A DNA stretch of 64,000 nucleotides from Caldilineaceae bacterium SB0661_bin_32 (lineage in GTDB: Bacteria; Chloroflexota; Anaerolineae; Caldilineales; Caldilineaceae): assembly GCA_009841235.1 (NCBI GenBank), contig VXMH01000076.1, positions 62,001-126,000 on the forward strand. Reading direction: 5' to 3'. The notes under the pieces are model-generated. The model was not told the origin of the DNA, ran no database searches, and saw only the letters and a list, made by a program, of their open reading frames with translations. The translations under genes and the position numbers were made by a program. The first letter of the stretch is position 1. Each line of letters starts with the position of its first letter. This document shows, piece by piece, positions 1 to 8,636 of this stretch.

Positions 1-190
1 GTAACTCTGTTTCCACATCCCATCCCAGACATTCGCCAACGGGACAAATCGCGATCAATTCACTGTCGCTACACTCAGGCTCCCGCCCCGGTCGTCTTAA
101 ATGTCCTTCCAATTCCTTGCACATGTCGTCAAGGAGCACATACACCCATAGACAGAAGTCGCCAGAGTGGGCTATCACTCGGTTGGTCCT
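1..190. other. non-coding stretch, nothing recognised
   Basis: No convincing reading frame, RNA gene or repeat was seen on either strand before the hairpin at 191-240. It is probably the tail of an upstream intergenic region. Confidence 0.4.
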
Positions 191-240
191 CCTGGTGAGA
201 TACCTTGGTTGGTCGAGACTTCCAAAGTTATCTCACCAGG
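191..240. repeat. 50-bp inverted repeat upstream of the first gene
   Basis: CCTGGTGAGATA (191-202) is repeated as an exact inverse at 229-240, and the stem continues inward with CCTTGG/CCAAAG after a one-base bulge, leaving a loop of roughly 12 bases. It lies 50 bp before the GTG start at 290 and is followed by GGACTCTTTTC. It could be a terminator of a gene to the left or an operator/attenuator of the gene to the right. The symmetry is seen directly; the role is inferred. Confidence 0.55.
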
Positions 241-289
241 GGACTCTTTTCATACAGTAACTAGCATACGGCCCTATTGAGGAAAAGCA

Positions 290-1573
290 GTGAGCAAAGC
301 CGACGATCTCTATGAATTTGCTTCGGGTTATCTGGTTGGTGGGCTGTGTGGATCTGGCCGCCTGAACCACGCCCTGGGCCAGCCCTTCTACGTCACCCAA
401 GGGGAGGGCAGCAAGGTCTATGATTTGGAGGGACGGGAGTATGTGGACTTACATATGTCTTTCGGAGCCTCGTTCCTGGGCCATGGCCACCCCAAGGTGC
501 GGGCAGCCATTGCCAAGGCCCTGGATTTGGGCATCATCTGTTCTCATGAAACGCCGTACCATAGCCAGCTGGCCAAGAAACTGGTGGATATTCTGCCCTG
601 CGCTGATCTCGTACGCTTCACCATGTCTGGGACAGAGACGACCTATTATCTCCTTCGCTTGGCCCGAGAGTACACAGGCAAGGACAAGATTGTAAAGTTC
701 GAAGGCCATTTCCACGGCTATCACGACTACTTGCAGTACAATCATTCTCCTGCGTCAGGCCAAGGTTTACCAAGAATCCGCCGCGAGAGCGGCGGCGTCC
801 CCAATGGTCTTGATGAGCTGGTGATCGTCCTGCCATTCAATGATCTCAAGAGGCTTGAGGAAACCCTCGACCGCCGGAGTGATGAGATCGCTGCCGTCAT
901 CCTCGAACCCATTAACTACAACAGTGGTGGGATCCGGCCCAGACCGGGCTATTTAGAGGCCATGCGTGACTTGACAACAGCCAACGATGTTGTCCTCATC
1001 TTTGACGAGATCCTGTCCGCATTCCGAACCGGGCCGGGCTGTGCTCAGGCTTATCTGGGGGTGACGCCTGATCTTTGTGCTGTGGGTAAGGCCCTGGGCG
1101 GGGGGATGCCTATCAGCGTCTTTGCCGGCAAACGGGAGATCATGGCGGACATTGCTCCTCTGGGGCAAGCCCAGCACAGTGGCACTTATCCTGGTCACCT
1201 CACGGCCGTTATGGCTGCAAATGCAGTTCTGGATGAGATTACCCAGTTCGACTTTTACGAGAAGTTGCTGGGGCGATGTGACGATCTGTACGAGGGTATC
1301 CGCGAGATAATTGCCCGGACAGGGGTGAGGTGTTGGCTCCAGGCGATTGGGGCCGAATTTTGCTTACTTTTCGGCCTGGATGAGGAGCCCACCGACTATG
1401 CCACGGTGGCCCAGAGCGACACGAGGCTACTCCATCAGTTCTGTGCCGCCGCCCTGCGTCATGGCATTCACTTTCACAGTGGTCTGCACCTGAGCATGTC
1501 CTCGGCCCACACCAAAGAGGATGTAGATCGAGCGCTCGAGGGCATAGAAGCAGCCATGCGAGAGATTGTTTAA
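290..1573 (+). CDS. class III aminotransferase, glutamate-1-semialdehyde aminomutase-like
   Basis: PLP-dependent fold-type I enzyme of 427 aa. Seen in the sequence: the phosphate-binding SGTE segment (113-116), the aspartate that pairs with the PLP pyridine nitrogen in IFDE (Asp239), and the Schiff-base lysine in VGKALGGG (Lys267). The GTG start has a GAGG-type Shine-Dalgarno about 7 bases upstream. HemL makes 5-aminolevulinate, but no haem gene is near; the gene is followed 23 bp later by an M81 peptidase and two phosphotriesterase homologues, so a catabolic transaminase or aminomutase is more likely. Family assignment is firm, the substrate is unknown. Confidence 0.9.
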   Translation: MSKADDLYEFASGYLVGGLCGSGRLNHALGQPFYVTQGEGSKVYDLEGREYVDLHMSFGASFLGHGHPKVRAAIAKALDLGIICSHETPYHSQLAKKLVDILPCADLVRFTMSGTETTYYLLRLAREYTGKDKIVKFEGHFHGYHDYLQYNHSPASGQGLPRIRRESGGVPNGLDELVIVLPFNDLKRLEETLDRRSDEIAAVILEPINYNSGGIRPRPGYLEAMRDLTTANDVVLIFDEILSAFRTGPGCAQAYLGVTPDLCAVGKALGGGMPISVFAGKREIMADIAPLGQAQHSGTYPGHLTAVMAANAVLDEITQFDFYEKLLGRCDDLYEGIREIIARTGVRCWLQAIGAEFCLLFGLDEEPTDYATVAQSDTRLLHQFCAAALRHGIHFHSGLHLSMSSAHTKEDVDRALEGIEAAMREIV

Positions 1574-1596
1574 GAAATTATTTTAAGGAGTCGACC

Positions 1597-3078
1597 ATGC
1601 GACTGGCTGCCGGTTATATCTTGCAAGAAGCAAACACCTTTTCACCACTTGAGACCACACTCGATGATTTCCGAGCGGACCACCTCTGCTTGGGGGACGA
1701 GATTTTGCAACGGTTTCGTGGCACAAACACGGAAATGGCCGGCTTCATCGATGCTGCTCAAGCGGAGGGGGTCGAATTTTTGCCTATTATTGGGGCCCGG
1801 GCTATCTCTTCTGGACGGCTTACCCATGAGGCTTACAATTTTATCAAGACCAACCTCCTGGCCGGTCTGCAAGAGGCCGGTCAGTTGGACGGGATCTTAC
1901 TGGCTCTGCATGGTTCTATGGCCGTGGAGGAACTTGATGATCCTGAGGGTGATTTGCTGGCTGCCGCCCGTGACCTGGTAGGAGAGGATCTGCCGCTGGT
2001 GGCTAGCCTGGACATGCATGCCAACATCACCCGGCTTATGATAAGTTCTGCTGACGCCTTGGTGGGCTACCGTACCCACCCCCACACGGACCAGCACGAC
2101 ACCGGCCAGCGAGCGGCCAGTATTCTCTTTTCAATGTCAAAGGGCCAGCTTCGGCCTACAGTAGCCTTTCGAAAGGTGCCCGTAATCACGTACCCGGAGC
2201 GGATGCCGACCAGCATCAAGGGGCCAATGGCCGAGTTGGTGGCTCGCGCCAAGGAGCTGGAGAAGCAACCAGGGGTGGTTTCCATCTCCGTCTTCCCTGT
2301 GCAGCCCTGGTTGGATGTGGAGGAGATGGGGTCTACGATGGTGGTGGTCACAAACAATGATCCTGCCCTGGCCCAAGGGTTGGCGGACGAATTGGGCCAG
2401 ATGCTATGGGAGCGGCGGCAGCAGTTCAAAGTGCCATTATATTCATTGGCCGATGCGATTGAGCGGGCTCTTCAGACAGAGGGCCCGGTAATACTTTCCT
2501 ACGCCAGTGATAACATCAGTGGAGGCTCGCCGGGAGATAGTACCCTCGCGCTTCAAGCTCTGGTAGAGCAAAAGATAGAGGGGCGAGCTTTACTAACTCT
2601 GGTGGATTCTCAGGCGGTGGCTCAGGCTATTGAGGCAGGAGTCGGTCAGAAAGTGACCCTGGAAGTCGGGGCAAAAATCGATCAGGTCTACAGTCAGCCC
2701 GTGCCGGTGACCGGTATTGTGCGGCTTATTTCCGACGGCCAATTTACCTATAAAGGCCCTCTATATACCGGGCTAAAGGCCAACATGGGGCGAACGGTGG
2801 TGCTTCAGTCAGGAAGTATCTTCCTAGTGCTGAGCGAACGCGCCATATCCACCTTTGACCCGGAGCTTTACCGCAGCGTTGGCCTTGAACCTAGCGAGGC
2901 CAAGATCGTCGTGGTTCGGGAGAACGGGGCTTTTCGGGCCGCGTATACCGAGATCATGACGGAAGCCCTACCCTTAGACACGCCTGGCTTCAGCACCTCC
3001 AATCTTAATTTGCTGCCCTTCAGGCGGGTCCCTCGCCCCCTGTATCCGCTAGACCGCGACTTTTCCTGGACTCCCTAG
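1597..3078 (+). CDS. M81 family metallopeptidase (MlrC-like)
   Basis: 493 aa, related to microcystinase C (MlrC), a zinc enzyme that cleaves linearised peptide products. Visible family marks: N-terminal QEANTFSP (10-17), LHGSM (104-108), a D-x-H pair in SLDMHANIT (Asp139, His141) and HPHTD (161-165), which contain likely metal ligands; the C-terminal half is the MlrC_C-type domain. AAGGAG lies just before the ATG. It is the first of three M81 genes here and sits in a + strand run with an aminotransferase, phosphotriesterase homologues and oligopeptide permeases, which suggests hydrolysis of an imported amide or peptide-like compound. The substrate is not predictable. Confidence 0.88.
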   Translation: MRLAAGYILQEANTFSPLETTLDDFRADHLCLGDEILQRFRGTNTEMAGFIDAAQAEGVEFLPIIGARAISSGRLTHEAYNFIKTNLLAGLQEAGQLDGILLALHGSMAVEELDDPEGDLLAAARDLVGEDLPLVASLDMHANITRLMISSADALVGYRTHPHTDQHDTGQRAASILFSMSKGQLRPTVAFRKVPVITYPERMPTSIKGPMAELVARAKELEKQPGVVSISVFPVQPWLDVEEMGSTMVVVTNNDPALAQGLADELGQMLWERRQQFKVPLYSLADAIERALQTEGPVILSYASDNISGGSPGDSTLALQALVEQKIEGRALLTLVDSQAVAQAIEAGVGQKVTLEVGAKIDQVYSQPVPVTGIVRLISDGQFTYKGPLYTGLKANMGRTVVLQSGSIFLVLSERAISTFDPELYRSVGLEPSEAKIVVVRENGAFRAAYTEIMTEALPLDTPGFSTSNLNLLPFRRVPRPLYPLDRDFSWTP

Positions 3079-3223
3079 TAAATTGCGTCGCAGACCGGGG
3101 GGCATTCTTTGCTGGCATAGGTGGGGTAGGTCCCCCGAAAAACCATTGCTTATTCTCGTTGCTGGCCCGCAGGGTCTGTCGAACTCCACAGTAAGTGCCT
3201 AAAATATCTTTCGTTGGAGGTAT
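3079..3223. other. intergenic, nothing recognised
   Basis: Spacer between the M81 gene and the inverted-repeat element. GGGGTAGGTCCCCC is the only local symmetry seen; no convincing ORF. Confidence 0.3.
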
Positions 3224-3387
3224 TTTGCTAACGGACACCCTGCCAATTTGACAGAAGTTACCGACTTCCGACCGGTGACCGTCGATCAGCTTACGTTTTG
3301 CAGCGGTCAACCGTCATCGGTCTGGGCGTTGAATAACTGGATTTGCAGCCAAAATCTTGTCAACCATAAGGGGTGTCCGTTAGCAAA
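3224..3387. repeat. 164-bp element bounded by 17-bp perfect inverted repeats
   Basis: TTTGCTAACGGACACCC at 3224-3240 recurs exactly inverted at 3371-3387. Just inside each arm, after the same 7-bp spacing, both ends carry TTGACA pointing inwards (3247-3252 on +, 3357-3362 on -). The right arm overlaps the AAAGGAGG ribosome-binding site (3386-3392) of the next gene. The layout fits a small MITE with bipartite termini or an invertible promoter segment. No clear -10 box follows either TTGACA and no recombinase gene is adjacent, so the function is open. Confidence 0.6.
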
Positions 3388-3400
3388 GGAGGAATTGAGA

Positions 3401-4336
3401 ATGCAGATCATGACGGTTTTGGGTCCTATCTCGCCCGATGAACTGGGTGTTACTGCGGCTCACGAGCATCTCATCTTGGACAGCTACTATGTCAGCGGGG
3501 ATGCCTTTCTGGCCTGGACTGGTTGTATGGCTGATGGGCTTCTCATCGACGAGGCGTTGATTATCGACGAACTCGCTTATTTTCAGAAAGCGGGCGGCCG
3601 ATCCGTGGTGGAGGTCACCACACCTGATTTGCGACGTAATCCCCAAGGTCTCAAGCGTATCGCGGAAGCCACTGGTCTAAATGTCATTATGGGCTGTGGC
3701 TGGTATCGGGGGCCATTCCTGCCCGAACGAATCGAGCGCGCCAATGCCAATGAGCTGGCGGCCGAAATCGTGCGAGACCTTACCGAAGGGGCGGATGACA
3801 CCGGGATTCGGGCGGGGATCATTGGTGAGATCGGTGCTGACAAAGATTATATTTCCCCGGCTGAGGAACGTGTATTTCGGGCTGCCGCCAGAGCCCACAA
3901 TCAGACGGGCGCGGCTATCACCACCCATGCTTTCCTCTACCCGGTGGGCCTCGATCAACTGGATATTCTACAGGAAGAAGGGGCAGATTTGCGGCGAGTC
4001 ATTGTGGGGCACTGCGACACCTATCTCAGCCTCGACTATCATGAGGCGATTGCCAAGCGGGGAGCTTATGTACAGTATGATGACATCGGTAAGCGTTATC
4101 ATTGCCCCGATGAGCGTCGCATCGCCGCTTTGATAGAGCTCCTCAGGCGTGGCTATGTATCTCAGATCCTTCTCTCCTCTGATGTCTGTTTACGCTCCCA
4201 CTTACACCTGAACGGGGGTATTGGCTATGACCACGTCCTGGCAAAATTCCTACCGGCCCTGAGGGAAGCGGGGGTCAGTGAGGAGCAGATCGAAATGATG
4301 ACGGTGGAAAATCCTAAACGGGTTCTGGCTTTCTAA
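3401..4336 (+). CDS. phosphotriesterase-family metal hydrolase (PHP-like), copy 1
   Basis: 311 aa from the ATG at 3401, chosen because AAAGGAGG lies 8 bases upstream and the N-terminus MQIMTVLGP matches the paralogue at 5545; a longer frame from 3248 would run through the inverted-repeat element. Amidohydrolase TIM barrel: HEH metal pair in AAHEHL, Glu in IIGEIG where classical phosphotriesterase has a carbamylated lysine, His in ITTHAF and VGHCD, and Asp in LSSDVC. The Glu version is known from E. coli PHP. Likely a lactonase or esterase rather than a true organophosphatase; substrate unknown. Lies between M81 and a zinc dehydrogenase. Confidence 0.88.
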   Translation: MQIMTVLGPISPDELGVTAAHEHLILDSYYVSGDAFLAWTGCMADGLLIDEALIIDELAYFQKAGGRSVVEVTTPDLRRNPQGLKRIAEATGLNVIMGCGWYRGPFLPERIERANANELAAEIVRDLTEGADDTGIRAGIIGEIGADKDYISPAEERVFRAAARAHNQTGAAITTHAFLYPVGLDQLDILQEEGADLRRVIVGHCDTYLSLDYHEAIAKRGAYVQYDDIGKRYHCPDERRIAALIELLRRGYVSQILLSSDVCLRSHLHLNGGIGYDHVLAKFLPALREAGVSEEQIEMMTVENPKRVLAF

Positions 4337-4359
4337 GAGAAAGGAGAAGAAAAAGCCCT

Positions 4360-5454
4360 ATGAAGACAATGAAAGCCTGGCGGTGGTACGATTTTGGTGA
4401 CATGCGGCTTGACGAGATACCCGTTCCAGAACTGAAACACGGTTGGGTTATTGCCAAGACGAAGGTGGTTCAGCCCAGCGTTACGGAGGCAATCAGAGCT
4501 TTGGGTCTGCCTACACTAGGCGTAAAGACCATCCGCAAATTAATCGCGGAGAGAGCGCCCATCCAACTTTTCGGGCACGAGTTCTGTGCCGAGGTTGTAG
4601 AAGTTGGCGATGGAGTCAAAGGGTTGAAGGCAGGTGACCGGGTCGCGGCCAGTTCCTACGTGCCATGCCACGAATGCCCCCTATGCCTAACCGGGCAACA
4701 ACACCGCTGCCGCCGGGGACCCGTGATTGGCCGGCATTTGCCGGGTGCCTTTGCCGAATACCTGGCCCTGCCGGCAGAGACTCTGGTCAAAATCCCGCAG
4801 GGTGTCGATGATCATGAGGGAGCGATCGTCCAGCCGCTTAGCGGTGCTGTTACCGCGGTGGCCACCGCCAAGATCGAGATGGGGGACACTGTGGCCGTAT
4901 TCGGCCAGGGAGTTATGGGACTGTACTGTGCTCAAGTGGCTAAAGTGTCGGGAGCAAGGCGCGTCATCGGGGTCGACGTCCGTGAGGAGACATTGAGTAT
5001 AGCTAAAAAGTTGGGCGTTGATGTCACCATCAATGCCAAGAATGAAGATCCGGTAAGCAGCATACTGGAAATTACGAATGGTTCGGGAGTAGAGGTGGCA
5101 TTTGAGTGTGCGGGAGGCAGCGCCGAACAAGGCTTGGCCGGTAGCTCCACCTTAATTCAGACCATTGAAGTGATGAGAGATTATGGAAAGATCGTTCAGG
5201 TAGCACTTTTCGGTCAACCCGTGGAATTAGATACCGATGTCTTTCGACAAAAGAGTTTGGTCTACCTCTTTCCCGAAGCACCAGGGCGGTTGGCGTACAC
5301 CGTCGATCTGCTCGCTTCGAAACGGGTGAGCGTAAAGCCAACGATCACTCACCTGCTTGAAGGGTTGGAGAAGACTCCGGAAGCTTTTGAGATTACTAGT
5401 AACAAGGCAAGTTATCAGGCGATCAATCCAGCTCAGGTTGTGATCTCACGTTAG
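4360..5454 (+). CDS. zinc-binding medium-chain dehydrogenase without the usual catalytic Cys
   Basis: 364 aa MDR-superfamily NAD(P)-dependent alcohol/polyol dehydrogenase. Seen: GHE segment, structural-zinc cysteines in PCHECPLCLTGQQHRC, and Rossmann motif GQGVMGL. The region that normally reads CGICGSD is VVQPSVTEA, so the first catalytic-zinc cysteine is absent; activity may use altered metal binding or be non-classical. AAAGGAGAAG precedes the ATG. Sandwiched between two phosphotriesterase paralogues, it probably oxidises an alcohol or polyol released by them. The family is sure, the reaction is not. Confidence 0.85.
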   Translation: MKTMKAWRWYDFGDMRLDEIPVPELKHGWVIAKTKVVQPSVTEAIRALGLPTLGVKTIRKLIAERAPIQLFGHEFCAEVVEVGDGVKGLKAGDRVAASSYVPCHECPLCLTGQQHRCRRGPVIGRHLPGAFAEYLALPAETLVKIPQGVDDHEGAIVQPLSGAVTAVATAKIEMGDTVAVFGQGVMGLYCAQVAKVSGARRVIGVDVREETLSIAKKLGVDVTINAKNEDPVSSILEITNGSGVEVAFECAGGSAEQGLAGSSTLIQTIEVMRDYGKIVQVALFGQPVELDTDVFRQKSLVYLFPEAPGRLAYTVDLLASKRVSVKPTITHLLEGLEKTPEAFEITSNKASYQAINPAQVVISR

Positions 5455-5470
5455 GGCCTAACCCCTGATT

Positions 5471-5491
5471 TTCTTGCACACTGAGCAAGAA
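5471..5491. repeat. 7-bp stem hairpin between dehydrogenase and second hydrolase
   Basis: TTCTTGC (5471-5477) and GCAAGAA (5485-5491) form a perfect stem with a 7-base loop. It lies 16 bp after the dehydrogenase stop. It may weaken read-through or mark an operator; there is no T-tract, so it is not a classical terminator. Confidence 0.4.
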
Positions 5492-5544
5492 GGTCTTGCA
5501 ATTAAGCCCTTAACCATTCCGGTTTTTCGAGGTTAGGAGGAACA

Positions 5545-6462
5545 ATGTCACAAATAATGACAGTGTTGGGTCCTGTCGCGGCTGACACGTTGGGAATTGT
5601 CCTTCCGCATGAGCATCTGCTGTGCGATATGCGCCGGGTGACCGGTAACTTCGATCATTTGGTGGATGACGCAATGCTGGCTATCAAAGAGGTAAAGCAA
5701 TTCAAGGACGCAGGTGGTACCTCCGTAGTTGACGTGACGAGCTGGGGGCTGGGGCGGGATCCGCGTACACTCCAGCATATTTCACAAGAGACAGGACTGC
5801 ATATTGTGATGGGCTGTGGCTGGTATCGGGAATCCTTCTTTGACCGTCCGCTGTACGAGAGCACCGTAGATGAGGTCGCAGCCGAGATTGTGGCTGAGAT
5901 CAGCGACGGGGTGGGCGATACCGGCGTGCGGGCTGGAATCATTGGGGAGGTTGGGTCGGATAAGCATTTCATTTCTCCAGCAGAGGAAAGATCCCTAAGA
6001 GCGGCAGCCCGAGCGCATCGTCAAACGGGCCTGACGATCACCACTCATGCCGCGCTCAGCCCGGTGGGGCTGGCTCAACTGGACCTTCTAGAGGAGGAAG
6101 GGGTAGATTTGCGACGGGTGATCGTAGGGCACTGCGATGGCTATCCTCACCCAGATTATCACCAGGTTCTGGCAAAGCGCGGGGCTTATGTGGAATTTGA
6201 TACGTTTCGAGGAAAATATAGCTGGGATGTCCACAGGAGATTGGGACTCGTCACGGAGTTCATTCAGAGAGGTTACCTGGAGCATCTCCTCTTGTCCCAC
6301 GATATTTGTTGGAAGTCACACTTAAAAGCCTACGGCGGTACCGGCTACGATTTTCTTCTCACGGAGTTTGTGCCAATACTCCAAGAGGCGGGCCTGAGCC
6401 AGGAACAAATTCAAATCCTCCTTGTGGAGAATCCTCGTAGGGCCTTATCAGGTGAAGATTGA
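5545..6462 (+). CDS. phosphotriesterase-family metal hydrolase (PHP-like), copy 2
   Basis: 305 aa paralogue of the gene at 3401; both begin with an IMTVLGP segment and share most motifs. Metal residues visible: HEH in LPHEHLL, Glu in IIGEVGSDKHF instead of carbamyl-lysine, His in ITTHAA and VGHCD, and Asp in LLSHDIC. TTAGGAGGAACA precedes the ATG. Two related hydrolases flanking one dehydrogenase suggest ordered or parallel ring-opening or ester cleavage of related substrates. Substrate-loop regions differ between the copies (for example FRGKYSWDVHRR here against IGKRYHCPDERR), so different substrates are plausible. Confidence 0.88.
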   Translation: MSQIMTVLGPVAADTLGIVLPHEHLLCDMRRVTGNFDHLVDDAMLAIKEVKQFKDAGGTSVVDVTSWGLGRDPRTLQHISQETGLHIVMGCGWYRESFFDRPLYESTVDEVAAEIVAEISDGVGDTGVRAGIIGEVGSDKHFISPAEERSLRAAARAHRQTGLTITTHAALSPVGLAQLDLLEEEGVDLRRVIVGHCDGYPHPDYHQVLAKRGAYVEFDTFRGKYSWDVHRRLGLVTEFIQRGYLEHLLLSHDICWKSHLKAYGGTGYDFLLTEFVPILQEAGLSQEQIQILLVENPRRALSGED

Positions 6463-6511
6463 CCCGGCTGCAGGGGAGAGGGACTAAAGTGGTCTTCTCG
6501 GAGGGACAAAC

Positions 6512-7516
6512 ATGGGTTTGTTCATCGTACGTAGATTATTAGCTTCTGTAGTTGTCCTGATTTTCGTTTCCATCGTCGTCTTTGTGGCCATGCGCTTAGC
6601 ACCTGGAGACCCGGCCATGCTTATGCTTGGGGCGGATGCAGCTGGCTACGTTATAGGAGGTGCCGGAGAATCGACCTACCAAAAATCGCTTTACGAGGAG
6701 AAGCTGGAGGAACTGCGGCGTGAGATGGGATTGGACAGACCAATTTACATTCAATACCTCTACTGGATCAGGGGTATCCTTGGGGGTAATCTGGGCTATT
6801 CGGTTCGAAACGAGCTGCCCGTGTTACCCATCATCTTGGGCCGGCTTCCTGCTACCTTAGAATTACTCGTACTCGCCGTGATTATGGCCATGATCGTGGC
6901 GATACCTGCCGGCATTTTGGCCGCTGTTAAGCATCGTTCAATGATTGATTACGCGGTAGGTACCTTCTCCGCCGCCGGTTTCGCCATACCGGTCTTTTGG
7001 CTAGGATTGTTGTTCATTCTAATTTTTGGGGTCAGGCTGGGCTGGTTTCCAGTCTCTGGCTACATTCCATTATGGGAAAGTCCTGTGGAGAACCTGAAAC
7101 GGGCTTTTTTACCCAGCTTGACTTTGGGGTTGTACTTGACGGCCTACTTCGTGAGGTTTTTGCGGGCTGACCTGTTGGAGGTACTCCAGCAGGATTACAT
7201 CCGGACAGCCTCTGCCAAGGGGCTTACACAAAGCCAGATAATCCTCAGGCATGCGCTGAAGAACTCCGTCATATCTTTGCTAACCATCATAGGAATTGTC
7301 GTCGGGGGACTGCTCAGTGGTTCGGTGATCATTGAACAGGTCTTCGGCTGGTCTGGGTTGGGCTGGCTGCTGGTACAGTCGATTTTTCAAAGGGACTATC
7401 CGATGGTGCAGGGGATAGTCATTTTGGCCGCATTTGGATACACCATGGTCAACCTGCTCGTTGATATTAGTTATGGGCTGTTGAATCCCCGCATTCGGGC
7501 TCAGTTCTCAATGTAA
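6512..7516 (+). CDS. oligopeptide-type ABC transporter permease (DppB/OppB family)
   Basis: 334 aa inner-membrane protein with the typical N-terminal segment IVRRLLASVVVLIFVSIVVF, RLAPGDP, about six membrane spans, and the cytoplasmic EAA loop in DYIRTASAKGL that docks on the ATPase. CGGAGGG lies before the ATG. It has a longer N-terminal periplasmic insert (residues ~40-75) than the paralogue at 8637. The partner DppC gene follows; no solute-binding protein or ATPase is adjacent, so these must come from elsewhere, possibly the OppD/OppF pair at 39394-41495. Confidence 0.9.
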   Translation: MGLFIVRRLLASVVVLIFVSIVVFVAMRLAPGDPAMLMLGADAAGYVIGGAGESTYQKSLYEEKLEELRREMGLDRPIYIQYLYWIRGILGGNLGYSVRNELPVLPIILGRLPATLELLVLAVIMAMIVAIPAGILAAVKHRSMIDYAVGTFSAAGFAIPVFWLGLLFILIFGVRLGWFPVSGYIPLWESPVENLKRAFLPSLTLGLYLTAYFVRFLRADLLEVLQQDYIRTASAKGLTQSQIILRHALKNSVISLLTIIGIVVGGLLSGSVIIEQVFGWSGLGWLLVQSIFQRDYPMVQGIVILAAFGYTMVNLLVDISYGLLNPRIRAQFSM

Positions 7517-7556
7517 GGCAAGTTGATAAGTCTAGTTGGAAGAAAGGACAGACTCA

Positions 7557-8444
7557 GTGGGTCAAATAGCTGCTCTCGAGCAACCACCCGAGACGATAAA
7601 ACGAGGGCCTTTGGCCAAGATACGGCAGTTGCGTAAGACGAGCAAGCCGGTGCTTCTGGCTGGAACGATATTACTTCTAGTCCTTCTGAGCACTTTATTT
7701 CCTGGGGTCTTGAGCCCGCACGATCCGAACGAGATCCATCCTGAACTGTCATTATCCCCACCCTCGCTGGACTTCATCCTGGGAACAGACGAATTTGGCC
7801 GGGACATTTTCAGCAGAATCATTTTTGGTACTCGGGTGGCTATCGTCATTAGTTCGGCATCGGTAGGATTGGCGTTTGTTATTGGCATCCCTCTGGGCTT
7901 AATATCCGGGCTGTTTGGGGGGCTGGCCGACGGCCTCACTATGAGAGTTATGGACGCGGTGTTAGCGTTTCCTTCGTTGATCTTCACCATACTGATCGTG
8001 GCCGCCTTGGGTGCTTCTCCCTTCTCAATCATCGTCTCGATTGGCTTCCTCTTCACCCCTCGCTTCGCTCGATTGGTTCGTGGCAGTGTCCTTGTCCTTA
8101 AGGATGTAGATTTCGTCGTTGCCAGTCGGGCTTGCGGGGCTGGCAACTCCAGAATCATGTTCAGGACCATTCTGCCCAATACTATGGCACCGATTTTAAT
8201 TCAGATTACCTTGGGGATGGCCCTGGCCATTTCGATCGAGGCGGGCCTAAGCTATCTAGGACTGGGCATTCAGCCACCCACGGCCACCTGGGGAACCATG
8301 TTGCGAGATGCCCAAAGGTACCTATACCTGGCTCCTTGGTACACCCTGGCCCCTGGTATAATAATTTTCGTCGTCATCCTTGTTCTGAATTTCTTTGGAG
8401 ACAGGTTAAGAGATGCTCTTGATCCCAGGCTAAAGCGGGTTTGA
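7557..8444 (+). CDS. oligopeptide-type ABC transporter permease (DppC/OppC family)
   Basis: 295 aa from the GTG at 7557, preferred over an upstream TTG at 7536 because AGAAAGGA sits about 8 bases before it. Seen: LGTDEFGRDIFSRIIFGTR, the DppC hallmark, several membrane segments, the EAA loop SRACGAGNSRIMFR, and LGLGIQPP near the C-terminus. Forms the membrane pore with the preceding DppB homologue. It ends the first catabolic run; a 192-bp gap with a strong hairpin follows. Confidence 0.9.
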   Translation: MGQIAALEQPPETIKRGPLAKIRQLRKTSKPVLLAGTILLLVLLSTLFPGVLSPHDPNEIHPELSLSPPSLDFILGTDEFGRDIFSRIIFGTRVAIVISSASVGLAFVIGIPLGLISGLFGGLADGLTMRVMDAVLAFPSLIFTILIVAALGASPFSIIVSIGFLFTPRFARLVRGSVLVLKDVDFVVASRACGAGNSRIMFRTILPNTMAPILIQITLGMALAISIEAGLSYLGLGIQPPTATWGTMLRDAQRYLYLAPWYTLAPGIIIFVVILVLNFFGDRLRDALDPRLKRV

Positions 8445-8568
8445 AGGCTATAGGATCAAGCCAATTTTATCGGGTGGTACTCCCTGAATAAACAGTTGAT
8501 AAATCAGAGGAAGCGCTGAACGGCGAAATGGTCTATCACGAGGCGTGAAGTAGGTTAAAGTTAGAAAG

Positions 8569-8599
8569 AGTTTGGGGATGGCCGGGCCATCCCCAAACT
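8569..8599. terminator. strong 15-bp hairpin between two permease pairs
   Basis: AGTTTGGGGATGGCC (8569-8583) and its exact complement (8585-8599) are separated by a single base, giving a near-perfect palindrome. No T-run follows, so it may be a rho-independent-like terminator, an mRNA-protecting stem, or both. It separates the 6512-8444 permeases from the next pair, suggesting they are distinct transcription units. The remaining bases of 8445-8636 show nothing else. Confidence 0.6.
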
Positions 8600-8636
8600 T
8601 GAAGTTATCGAGACAATTCAGCGGCGGGAAAATACT

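Noticed and set aside
290-1573. Haem biosynthesis hemL
   Set aside because: The family fits, but there are no other tetrapyrrole genes and the neighbourhood is catabolic.
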